23,174 bases of DNA from Aphodosoma sp045658305. GTDB lineage: Bacteria; Bacteroidota; Bacteroidia; Bacteroidales; Paludibacteraceae. Under the pieces are notes generated by a model. The model was not told where the DNA came from and made no database searches. It saw only the letters and a list, made by a program, of their open reading frames with translations. Each line of letters opens with the position of its first letter. The first letter of the stretch is position 1. The position numbers were made by a program, and so were the translations under genes. This document shows positions 1-6,824 of this stretch, one piece after another. The stretch lies in contig JAZOUT010000040.1 of assembly GCA_045658305.1 (NCBI GenBank), forward strand, positions 1 through 23,174, read 5' to 3'.

Positions 1-1461
1 AAATATACTGCTCGTGAACGTATCGAAATGCTTCTCGACGAAGGTTCTTTCGAAGAACTTGATATGTTCCTCACTCACCGTTGCGTTAACTTCGGCCTCG
101 AAAAAGAAAAATATCTCGGCGACGGCGTTGTTATCGGTCACGGTACTATCGAAGGTCGCTCTGTTTACGTATTCGCTCAAGACTTCACTATTTTCGGCGG
201 TTCTTTGTCTGAAACTATGGCATTGAAAATCTGTAAAGTGATGGACCTCGCTATGAAAATGGGTGCTCCTGTTATCGGTATCAACGACTCGGGTGGTGCT
301 CGTATCCAAGAAGGTGTTACAGCTCTCGCTGGTTACGCTGAAATCTTCGAACGTAACATCCTCGCTTCTGGTGTAATTCCACAAATCTCTGCTATCTTCG
401 GTCCTTGTGCTGGTGGTGCTGTATATTCTCCAGCCCTCACTGACTTCATCCTTATGACTGAAGAAAATAGCTACATGTTCGTTACTGGTCCTAAAGTAGT
501 AAAAACTGTTACTGGCGAATCTATCTCTACTGAAGACCTCGGTGGCGCTGGTATGCACTCTACTAAATCAGGTGTGGCTCACTTCCGCGCTGAAAGCGAA
601 CAAGAAGGTATTGCTAAAATCCGCGAATTGGTATCTTTCATTCCACAAAACAACCTCGAAGAGGCTCCTGTAGTTGAATGTACTGACCCTATCCACCGTC
701 TCGAAGACGAACTCAACGAAATCATCCCTGATAACCCTAACATGCCTTACGACATGAAACGCGTTATCAACGCTATCGTCGACGACAACCACTTCTTCGA
801 AGTACACGCCGACTATGCTAAAAACATCATCGTTGGTTTCGCTCGCTTCAACGGTATCTCTACTGGTATCATCGCTAACCAACCTGCTTTCATGGCTGGT
901 GTATTGGACTGCGACTCTTCTCGTAAAGCTGCTCGCTTCATCCGCTTCTGCGACGCATTCAACATTCCATTGCTCACTTTGGTTGACGTTCCTGGCTTCC
1001 TTCCTGGTTCAGGTCAAGAATATGCTGGTATCATCACTCACGGTGCTAAACTTATGTTCGCTTACGGCGAAGCTACTGTACCTAAAGTAACTGTTACATT
1101 GCGTAAATCTTACGGTGGTGCTCACTGCGTTATGTCTTCTAAACAACTCCGTGGCGACTTCAACTATGCATGGCCAACTGCCGAAATCGCAGTTATGGGT
1201 GCTGCTGGTGCTATCGAAGTATTGGAAGGTCGCGCTATCAGCAAAATCGAAAACGCTGAAGAAAAAGCTAAATTCATCGCTGACAAAACAGCTGAATACA
1301 ACGACAAATTCGCTAACCCTTACATGGCAGCTTCTTACGGCTACATCGACGACGTTATCGAACCTCGTAACACTCGTTTCCGCGTAATCCGTGCTTTCCA
1401 AGCATTGCAAACTAAGAAACAAGTTAACCCACTCAAAAAACACTCAAATATTCCATTGTAA
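1..1461 (+). CDS. mmdA: Methylmalonyl-CoA decarboxylase alpha subunit (carboxyltransferase), 5'-truncated
   Basis: Carboxyltransferase of the acyl-CoA carboxylase beta / MmdA family. It moves the carboxyl group of (S)-methylmalonyl-CoA to the biotin carrier. The frame is open from base 1 (KYTARERIEMLLDEGSFEEL), so the gene begins upstream; about 25-30 residues are missing by comparison with the usual length near 515. Visible family motifs are the glycine-rich GPCAGGAVYSPALTDFI near residue 134, LVDVPGFLPGSGQEY, and SYGGAHCVMSSKQLRGD in the second crotonase-like half. PccB is the same family and sequence alone does not separate the two. The following gamma, biotin-carrier and beta genes make the sodium-pump decarboxylase role far more likely than propionyl-CoA carboxylase. 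Codon choice is strongly biased, as in highly expressed genes. Stop is TAA. Confidence 0.93.
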   Translation, partial: KYTARERIEMLLDEGSFEELDMFLTHRCVNFGLEKEKYLGDGVVIGHGTIEGRSVYVFAQDFTIFGGSLSETMALKICKVMDLAMKMGAPVIGINDSGGARIQEGVTALAGYAEIFERNILASGVIPQISAIFGPCAGGAVYSPALTDFILMTEENSYMFVTGPKVVKTVTGESISTEDLGGAGMHSTKSGVAHFRAESEQEGIAKIRELVSFIPQNNLEEAPVVECTDPIHRLEDELNEIIPDNPNMPYDMKRVINAIVDDNHFFEVHADYAKNIIVGFARFNGISTGIIANQPAFMAGVLDCDSSRKAARFIRFCDAFNIPLLTLVDVPGFLPGSGQEYAGIITHGAKLMFAYGEATVPKVTVTLRKSYGGAHCVMSSKQLRGDFNYAWPTAEIAVMGAAGAIEVLEGRAISKIENAEEKAKFIADKTAEYNDKFANPYMAASYGYIDDVIEPRNTRFRVIRAFQALQTKKQVNPLKKHSNIPL

Positions 1462-1473
1462 TAAACTAAGATG

Positions 1474-1512
1474 CGAGATATAAGACACGAGATATAAGAC
1501 ACGAGATATGAA
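1474..1512. repeat. 14-bp tandem repeat (CGAGATATAAGACA)
   Basis: Two exact copies of CGAGATATAAGACA (1474-1487, 1488-1501) and a third partial copy lie just after the mmdA stop. No gene is present. It resembles slippage-generated intergenic repeat and is followed by a different, 7-bp repeat. Confidence 0.85.
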
Positions 1513-1539
1513 ATGTTAAATATGAAGTAAATTTCAAAT

Positions 1540-1596
1540 TTCAACTTTCAACTTTCAACTCTTAACTCTAAACTCTCAACTCTAAACTCTCAACTA
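1540..1596. repeat. Heptamer tandem repeat, TTTCAAC/CTCAACT type
   Basis: Seven-base periodic sequence (units TTTCAAC, then CTTAACT, CTAAACT, CTCAACT) fills the gap between mmdA and the gamma-subunit gene and ends 4 bases before its ATG. It belongs to the same class as repeats at 4950, 5975, 8067, 9871, 10037, 10143, 13304 and 14052. Confidence 0.85.
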
Positions 1597-1600
1597 AATT

Positions 1601-1966
1601 ATGACATTATTAGCAATAAATTGGAACAACATTTTACTTGTTACATTAGTTGGCTTTGGTGTGGTATTTTGTATTTTGGTACTTTTAATCCTTGTTATCA
1701 CTCTATTCGGTAAAGTGATGGCTCCTAAAGCTAAAGTTACTAAAACTACTACTACTGGTTCAGGCGATGCTACAGTAAAAGTTGAAAAAACAGAAACAGG
1801 ACACATTCCTGCTCTCGATAGTGCTGCTATCGCTGCAGCTCTTCACATGTACTTCGACGATGTACACGATGAAGAATCTCTCGTAGTTACTATCAAAACT
1901 GTGGAGCGTCGTTACTCTCCATGGAACTCAAAAATTTATGGTTTAAATAACAATTTTACTCGTTAA
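1601..1966 (+). CDS. OadG-family gamma subunit of sodium-pumping decarboxylase
   Basis: Small membrane subunit of the biotin-dependent decarboxylase sodium pump (OadG/MmdD family). In this family it holds the peripheral carboxyltransferase to the membrane beta subunit. The 121-residue protein has one hydrophobic helix at about residues 10-37 (NILLVTLVGFGVVFCILVLL), then a short charged and Thr-rich stretch and a soluble tail. That is the usual shape and length of the family. Position between the alpha and biotin-carrier genes supports the call. The next gene begins 6 bases after its TAA. The tail (residues about 70-120) is longer than in minimal OadG proteins and ends in basic residues; its role is not evident. 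Confidence 0.85.
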   Translation: MTLLAINWNNILLVTLVGFGVVFCILVLLILVITLFGKVMAPKAKVTKTTTTGSGDATVKVEKTETGHIPALDSAAIAAALHMYFDDVHDEESLVVTIKTVERRYSPWNSKIYGLNNNFTR

Positions 1967-1972
1967 TACGAC

Positions 1973-2773
1973 ATGAAAAAATTCAAATTTTCAATAGACA
2001 ATAACCCATTCGAAGTTAACGTAACTGAACTCGAAAACGGTCAAATCGATGTTGAAGTAAATGGTAGCAACTATATCGTAACTATCGACCGCGGAGCAAA
2101 CAAAGCTGCTAAAGCTGCTCCTGCTGCCGCTCCTAAAGCTACTCCTGCTGCCGCTCCTAAAGCTACTGCTCCTGCTGCCGCTCCTAAAGCTGCTGCTCCT
2201 GCCGCTGCTCCTGCTGCTGCTCCTGCTGCTGGCGGTGCTGTTAAAACAGTTAAATCTCAACTCCCAGGTAGCGTAACTAAACTCGTTATGGAAGTTGGTC
2301 AAGCTGTTAAAAAAGGTGACACTGTTATGATGATCGAAGCCATGAAAATGGAAAACGAAATCAAAGCTGAATGCGACGGTACTATCGCTAAATTCCACGT
2401 TGCTGCTGGTCAAAGTGTGATGGCTGACGACAAATTGTTCGACATCGCTCCTGCAGGTGCTCCTGTAGCTGCTGCTCCTGCTGCTGCTCCTGCACCAAAA
2501 CCAGCTGCTGCTCCAGCTCCTAAAGCTGAACCTGCTGCTGCTCCGGCTGCTGGCGGTCCTGCTAAACCTTTGAAATCTCCACTTCCTGGTAGCATCACTA
2601 AAATCCTCGTTACTCCTGGTCAAGCAGTGAAAAAAGGCGAAACTCTTTTGATGATGGAAGCTATGAAAATGGAAAACGAAATCAAAGCTGAAAAAGATGG
2701 CGTTGTAGCTGAAATCAAAGTTACTGTAGGTCAAAACGTAATGAACGACGATGTTCTCTTGACTATCGCTTAA
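1973..2773 (+). CDS. mmdC: Biotin carboxyl carrier subunit with two tandem biotinyl domains
   Basis: Carrier subunit of methylmalonyl-CoA decarboxylase. Its lysine-bound biotin takes the carboxyl group from the alpha subunit to the beta subunit. Residues 1-42 form a short N-terminal segment, followed by an Ala/Pro/Lys linker (43-88). The first biotinyl domain (about 90-159) carries EAMKMENEI with biotin-accepting K125. A second Ala/Pro linker (160-196) leads to a second biotinyl domain (about 198-266) with EAMKMENEI and K232. Both domains keep the Gly turns and the final (F/L)xIA strand, so both look functional. Most MmdC and BCCP proteins of this type have one such domain in 140-180 residues; here it is 266. 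The opposite-strand frame is a Ser/Arg-rich shadow. Confidence 0.95.
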   Translation: MKKFKFSIDNNPFEVNVTELENGQIDVEVNGSNYIVTIDRGANKAAKAAPAAAPKATPAAAPKATAPAAAPKAAAPAAAPAAAPAAGGAVKTVKSQLPGSVTKLVMEVGQAVKKGDTVMMIEAMKMENEIKAECDGTIAKFHVAAGQSVMADDKLFDIAPAGAPVAAAPAAAPAPKPAAAPAPKAEPAAAPAAGGPAKPLKSPLPGSITKILVTPGQAVKKGETLLMMEAMKMENEIKAEKDGVVAEIKVTVGQNVMNDDVLLTIA

Positions 2774-2794
2774 TTATTTTTTTAATAAAAACTT

Positions 2795-2963
2795 CTAGCG
2801 AGGCAAAACCGAGTGCCAAAAATCTCGCTGCTAATATAATTGTCCCCCTGTTTTAGGGGGACGAGCAAAGCGGAGGGGGTTATCTCTCGCTACTCGCTAC
2901 TAAAAGTCTTAAAAACTAACGAGGCGAAGCCGAGTACTAAAATCTCGATACTCGCTACTAATA
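2795..2963. repeat. Duplicated intergenic unit with GTCCCCCT/AGGGGGAC hairpin
   Basis: Two related units of about 42-48 bases, 2795-2836 and 2916-2963, share CTARCGAGGC, CCGAGT and AAAATCTCG and both end in CTAATA. Between them is a perfect 8-bp hairpin: GTCCCCCT at 2842-2849, loop GTTTT, AGGGGGAC at 2855-2862. It is followed by GGAGGGGG rather than a T-run, so it is not a typical terminator. The tract separates the biotin-carrier gene from the beta-subunit gene. It could be a small non-autonomous element or an RNA-processing structure. Confidence 0.7.
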
Positions 2964-2973
2964 ATCTAAAAAA

Positions 2974-4347
2974 ATGAAACAATCAATAAAAATTTTCTTT
3001 CTTTCGGTAATGACCCTCTTTGCGGTTAACTTCGCAACTATGGCTCAAGACGCTACTGAAGAAACTGTTGCAGCTGAAGTTGTAGCAGTGGCTGAAGAGG
3101 CTGTTGAAGCTGTGGCTGAAGTTGCTCCTGCAATTGAAGCGGTTGCTGCTGAAGCTGAAATCGTAGAAGAGAATATCGACCTTGGAGAAACTTTCGTTAA
3201 TTTCTTCCAAAGCATGGGTTTGACTAAAATGGTTGAAGATCCTCGCTATCTTATCATGATTGTGATTGCTTGTTTGCTTTTCTACCTTGCAATCGTAAAA
3301 CAATTCGAACCACTTTTGCTCCTCCCTATCGCGTTCGGTATGTTGCTCACTAACTTGCCAGGTGCTGGACTTTTCCACGAAGACCTCTTCGCTGGTGGTC
3401 ACGTGCATTGGAGCGAAATGGCTGGTCACGCTGGTCTTCTCGACTACCTCTATCTTGGTGTTAAACTTGGTATCTACCCTTGTTTGATTTTCATCGGTGT
3501 AGGTTCGATGACCGACTTTGGTCCGCTTCTCGCTAACCCTAAGAGCTTGCTCCTCGGTGCTGCTGCTCAAATTGGTATCTTCTTGGCATTCTTCGGTGCT
3601 CGCCTTCTCGGTTTCGACGCTGCTGAAGCTGCTTCTATCGGTATCATCGGTGGTGCTGACGGTCCTACTGCTATCTTCCTTACTTGACAACTTGCTCCTC
3701 ACCTCCTCGGCCCTATCGCCGTTGCAGCTTATTCGTATATGGCTCTTGTTCCTGTAATTCAACCACCTATCATGCGTGCGTTGACTACTAAAGAAGAACG
3801 CCAAATCGAAATGAAACAAGTTCGTTCGGTATCTAAAAAAGAGAAAATCGTTTTCCCTATCATGGTGACTATCATTATCTCTTTGCTCCTTCCAGATGCT
3901 GCAACTCTTATCGGCTGCTTGATGCTCGGTAACTTGATGAAAGAATGCGGTGTTGTTGATCGTTTGACTAAAACTGTTCAAAACGAATTGATGAACATCT
4001 GTACTATCTTCCTTGGTATCACTGTAGGTGCTACTGCGACTGCAGGCACATTCCTCTCTTGGGGCACTCTCGGTATCTTAGCTATGGGTATCTGTGCATT
4101 CGCATTCGGTTCGGCAGGTGGTGTATTGCTTGCTAAATTCATGAACCTCTTCTTGAAAAACAAAATCAACCCACTCATCGGTTCGGCAGGTGTATCTGCA
4201 GTACCTATGGCTGCTCGTGTTTCTCAAAAAGTTGGTCAAGAAGAAAACCCAACAAACTACTTGTTGATGCACGCTATGGGTCCAAACGTAGCAGGTGTTA
4301 TCGGTTCTGCTGTTGCAGCTGGTATCCTCCTCAGCATGCTTGGATAA
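2974..4347 (+). CDS. oadB: Sodium-pumping decarboxylase beta subunit, interrupted by in-frame TGA at codon 238
   Basis: Integral membrane beta subunit (OadB/MmdB/GcdB family) that decarboxylates carboxybiotin and exports Na+. It starts with a signal-like segment (residues 1-24, cleavage near MAQ) and an acidic Ala/Glu/Val stretch (25-65), then conserved membrane regions. The hallmark GGADGPT is at 226-232; D229 aligns with the essential Asp of family region IIIa. Codon 238 (3685-3687) is TGA. The same frame continues at once with LAPHLLGPIAVAAYSYMALVP and stays family-like to the TAA at 4347, including GSAGVSAVPMAARVSQKVG and MGPNVAGVIGSAVAAG. Uninterrupted, the product would be 457 residues. 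Family members, from memory, have Ser, Thr or Gly at this position. Termination here would remove about half the membrane core. A point mutation, base-call error or readthrough all remain possible. Confidence 0.9.
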
Positions 4348-4362
4348 TAAACCATATAAAAC

Positions 4363-4394
4363 AAAAAGTTGCTCACTTTGTTGAGCAACTTTTT
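4363..4394 (+). terminator. Rho-independent terminator after the decarboxylase operon
   Basis: A 13-bp perfect stem, 4363-4375 paired with 4382-4394, has core GTTGCTCA/TGAGCAAC, a 6-base loop and a terminal T-run. It lies 15 bases after the beta-subunit stop and 5 bases before the tRNA. The A-rich 5' arm could let it act in both directions. Confidence 0.9.
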
Positions 4395-4398
4395 TCAA

Positions 4399-4469
4399 TG
4401 CCCTATTGTGTAATGGTAGCACAGCAGATTCTGGTTCTGTATGTCTGGGTTCGAGTCCTAGTGGGGCAA
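4399..4469 (+). tRNA. tRNA-Gln (anticodon CUG)
   Basis: Full cloverleaf. Acceptor TGCCCTA (4399-4405) pairs with TGGGGCA (4462-4468), with discriminator A4469. The D stem is GTG/CAC around TAATGGTAG. The anticodon stem GCAGA/TCTGT encloses loop TTCTGGT, giving anticodon CTG at 4431-4433. The variable loop is 4 bases, and the T arm is CTGGG-TTCGAGT-CCTAG. CCA is not encoded, so it must be added afterwards. It decodes CAG glutamine codons. Confidence 0.92.
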
Positions 4470-4541
4470 CAATAAGAGTTGAGAACCGAAGGTCTTTGAA
4501 CCTTTAAGCAATAAAATTAAGAATTTTACCAACTATAATGA

Positions 4542-4574
4542 AAATAGGGTTGCTCAAAATGAGCAACCCTATTT
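4542..4574. terminator. Bidirectional terminator between tRNA-Gln and panD
   Basis: A perfect 15-bp stem, 4542-4556 with 4560-4574, has core AGGGTTGCTCA and loop AAA, with T-rich sequence after it on + and A/T-rich sequence on -. It ends 17 bases before the panD stop, so it can serve both converging units. The GTTGCTCA/TGAGCAAC core is the same as in the terminator at 4363-4394. Confidence 0.85.
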
Positions 4575-4591
4575 CTTTTTATACTATAAAA

Positions 4592-4942
4592 TTAAACTAA
4601 CTTATTAGTTTGAGTATCTGGGAATACTACTGATGGCTTAAATGTTTTGGCTTCTTCTTCGGTCATCCAAGTGTAAGCCATAATAATGATTATATCACCT
4701 ACATTTACAAGATGAGCAGCTGCACCATTGACACAAATCACACCTGAACCACGTTCGCCTGGAATTACATACGTTTCAAAACGACTTCCATTATTGTTAT
4801 CAACCACTTGTACTCGTTCATTTGGATAGATATTCGCTGCTTCCATGAGATCTTGGTCGATAGTGATACTACCAATATAATCAAGGCATGACTCTGTGAT
4901 AGTCACACGATGTATTTTACTTTTTACTAAATTAAGATACAT
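4592..4942 (-). CDS. panD: Aspartate 1-decarboxylase
   Basis: Makes beta-alanine from L-aspartate for pantothenate and CoA synthesis. It is synthesised as a proenzyme that cleaves itself at Gly24-Ser25; Ser25 becomes the pyruvoyl cofactor. The cleavage motif YIGSITID is intact at residues 22-29, preceded by the typical N-terminus KSKIHRVTITE, with K9 and the GERGSGVICVNGAAAHLV core at about 72-89. At 116 residues it has normal family length. It lies 74 bases downstream of panC in the same direction, so the two probably form one pantothenate transcription unit. A run of ATTCATA heptamers lies directly upstream of the start codon. Confidence 0.97.
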   Translation of the reverse strand: MYLNLVKSKIHRVTITESCLDYIGSITIDQDLMEAANIYPNERVQVVDNNNGSRFETYVIPGERGSGVICVNGAAAHLVNVGDIIIIMAYTWMTEEEAKTFKPSVVFPDTQTNKLV

Positions 4943-4949
4943 TTTATCA

Positions 4950-4980
4950 ATTCATAATTCATAATTCATAATTCATAATT
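4950..4980. repeat. Heptamer tandem repeat (ATTCATA)n
   Basis: Four exact ATTCATA units plus a partial unit lie in the 74-base panC-panD gap, ending about 8 bases from the panD ATG on the minus strand. The same unit recurs at 9871-9904. Confidence 0.9.
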
Positions 4981-5016
4981 AAATGATTTATAAATTATTG
5001 ATTGTTAAATTATTAT

Positions 5017-5868
5017 TTATTTAAATCTGATATTATCAATTAAGCGAACTGAACCACAATACACTGTGATACATCCAACTACATAATCAGCATCTTCCCA
5101 TTTTTCAATTGATTGGAGTGTATCGCCATTAACTATATCGTAATACTCTACTTCAAGACCTTCATGACGATTGATAGCAGCAATAGTAGCATCGTGAAGT
5201 TCTTTCACCGTAGTCATTGAATAGAAAGAGGTGCTCTCTTTCAATACTGCATGAATATTTGCTGCCAAAGCACGTTGCTCTTCAGAGAGAAGCGTATTGC
5301 GAGAAGAACGAGCCAAACCACTCTCTTCGCGCACGATAGGGCATCCAACAATCTCAATATCGAATTGCATAGAGCGCACCATGTGACGAATGATAGCCAA
5401 TTGTTGGAAGTCTTTTTCACCAAAATAGGCACGTGTAGGTTGCACAAGGCGGAAAAGTTTGCTAACTACTTGCACTACCCCATTAAAGTGTCCTGGACGG
5501 AATTTACCTTCCATCACCTCATCTAATCCAGCGAAGTCGAATTGGAATGTTGTATTCATCTCCTCTTCGGTATAAAATTCTTCAGCAGAAGGCGCAAATA
5601 CAGCAGTACAACCTACAGATTCCAAAAGGGCTACATCAGCTTCAAGAGTACGTGGATATTTAGCAAGGTCGTTTTTATCGTTAAATTGAGTTGGATTGAC
5701 AAATACACTAACTATAGCCACTTCATTTTCAGCCACAGCACGACGTACGAGTTGAAGATGACCTTCATGAAGAGCCCCCATTGTTGGCACAAAGCCTATT
5801 TTTTTGTTTTCAGCTTTAAAAGCCGATACATATTGCTCTAATTCAGCAACGTTTTTTATTAGTTTCAT
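5017..5868 (-). CDS. panC: Pantothenate synthetase (pantoate-beta-alanine ligase)
   Basis: Joins pantoate to beta-alanine using ATP to form pantothenate in the cytosol. Its nucleotide-binding signature PTMGALHEGH is at residues 28-37. Other family segments include VSVFVNPTQFN, YPRTLEADVALLES, PTRAYFGEKDFQQL and the KMSKS-like loop ARSSRNTLLS. The length of 283 is normal. The product of the next gene, panD, supplies its beta-alanine. The start at 5868 gives the expected N-terminus (MKLIKNVAELEQYV), so no other start is needed. Confidence 0.97.
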   Translation of the reverse strand: MKLIKNVAELEQYVSAFKAENKKIGFVPTMGALHEGHLQLVRRAVAENEVAIVSVFVNPTQFNDKNDLAKYPRTLEADVALLESVGCTAVFAPSAEEFYTEEEMNTTFQFDFAGLDEVMEGKFRPGHFNGVVQVVSKLFRLVQPTRAYFGEKDFQQLAIIRHMVRSMQFDIEIVGCPIVREESGLARSSRNTLLSEEQRALAANIHAVLKESTSFYSMTTVKELHDATIAAINRHEGLEVEYYDIVNGDTLQSIEKWEDADYVVGCITVYCGSVRLIDNIRFK

Positions 5869-5920
5869 AACTTATAATATAAATATACTAATTTCAAAAT
5901 AACAACAATATATAATCTGA

Positions 5921-6000
5921 TAGCGACTATAGGGAGTTAATAGCAACTATAGAAACTATAGGAAGTAAAGAGTAAACTTTCAACTCTCAACTTTCAACTT
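5921..6000. repeat. Tandem repeats between lptB and panC
   Basis: Imperfect repeats of ATAGCRACTATAG occur at about 5921-5961, followed by heptamers of the ACTTTCA/ACTCTCA type at 5975-6000 that touch the lptB stop codon. No reading frame or clear promoter was found here. Confidence 0.7.
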
Positions 6001-6749
6001 TATATTGATACTTTTGTTTTTTGTTTAAGTTGGAAGTCACGACCAAGATATTTCTCACGTACCACAGGGTTATCTGCCAACTCTTTAGGTGTACCTTGAA
6101 AGAGAATTTTACCTTCGAAAAGTAGATATGCTCTATCTGTAATAGAGAGAGTTTCATCTACGTTGTGGTCGGTAATAAGAATACCTATGTTTTTGTCTTT
6201 AAGATGCCACACAATGTCTTGAATATCTTGAACGGCAATAGGGTCAACACCCGCAAAAGGTTCATCAAGCATCACAAAGTCAGGCTCTATAGCCAAACAA
6301 CGAGCAATCTCACAACGGCGACGTTCACCACCAGAGAGGCGGTCGCCAATATTATGGCGCACATGCTCAAGACGGAACTCGGCAATGAGTTGTTCGAGTT
6401 TTTCGCGTTGATACTCCTTCGAGAATTTAGTCATTTCAAGCACAGCACGGATATTATCTTCCACCGTCATTTTACGAAATACAGAGGCTTCTTGTGCCAA
6501 ATAACCAATACCAGCTTGCGCTCTACGATATACAGGATATTTTGTGATTTCTTGGTCATTAAGGAAAATCTTGCCACTATTTGGCACTACAAGACCTGTT
6601 GTCATATAAAATGTAGTAGTCTTACCTGCACCATTTGGTCCAAGCAAACCTACAATTTCGCCTTGTCGCACCTCAATAGAAACATCATTCACTACGGTAC
6701 GCTTACCGTAGGTTTTAAATAGATGCTCTGTGCGAAGAATTTTCTCCAT
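6000..6749 (-). CDS. lptB: LPS export ABC transporter ATPase LptB
   Basis: Cytoplasmic ATPase that powers LptFG extraction of lipopolysaccharide from the inner membrane. Walker A GPNGAGKTT is at residues 37-45, Q-loop Q86, ABC signature LSGGERRR at 138-145, Walker B VMLDEPFAGVD at 159-169 with catalytic E163, and H-loop H195. LSGGERRR and DEPFAGVDPIAV are typical of LptB rather than of other importers or exporters. The length of 249 is normal for the family in this phylum. No lptF, lptG, lptA or lptC gene is adjacent; it sits among unrelated housekeeping genes, so its partners must be elsewhere. Confidence 0.95.
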   Translation of the reverse strand: MEKILRTEHLFKTYGKRTVVNDVSIEVRQGEIVGLLGPNGAGKTTTFYMTTGLVVPNSGKIFLNDQEITKYPVYRRAQAGIGYLAQEASVFRKMTVEDNIRAVLEMTKFSKEYQREKLEQLIAEFRLEHVRHNIGDRLSGGERRRCEIARCLAIEPDFVMLDEPFAGVDPIAVQDIQDIVWHLKDKNIGILITDHNVDETLSITDRAYLLFEGKILFQGTPKELADNPVVREKYLGRDFQLKQKTKVSI

Positions 6750-6767
6750 TTATTCTTATTTTGTTAG

Positions 6768-6804
6768 ACATGAAGACATTAGAACAAGATTCTTATCTTC
6801 ATGT
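6768..6804. other. Inverted repeat in the MFS-lptB gap
   Basis: ACATGAAGA (6768-6776) and TCTTCATGT (6796-6804) form a 9-bp inverted repeat, with a smaller AAGAT/ATCTT hairpin inside. There is no T-run on either side, so it may be an operator or leader structure for lptB rather than a terminator. Confidence 0.45.
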
Positions 6805-6824
6805 AATCGCGTCATAAAAGTATT

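Noticed and set aside
1991..2734. Minus-strand 247-residue Ser/Arg-rich frame
   Set aside because: Antisense shadow of the biotin carrier gene, produced by its biased codons and Ala/Pro repeats.
3685..3727. Selenocysteine at the TGA of the beta subunit
   Set aside because: The aligned family residue is Ser/Thr/Gly, not Cys, and downstream sequence gives only a weak hairpin near 3708-3722 without a SECIS-like GU-containing apical loop. The family is not known for selenoproteins.
2983..3981. Minus-strand 332-residue frame
   Set aside because: Antisense shadow of the beta-subunit gene; highly polar composition without any domain.
3739..4347. Separate 202-residue gene starting at ATG 3739
   Set aside because: The Met lies inside the conserved family segment (AYSYMALVP) and the coding match extends without a gap from the TGA; it is the second half of the beta subunit.
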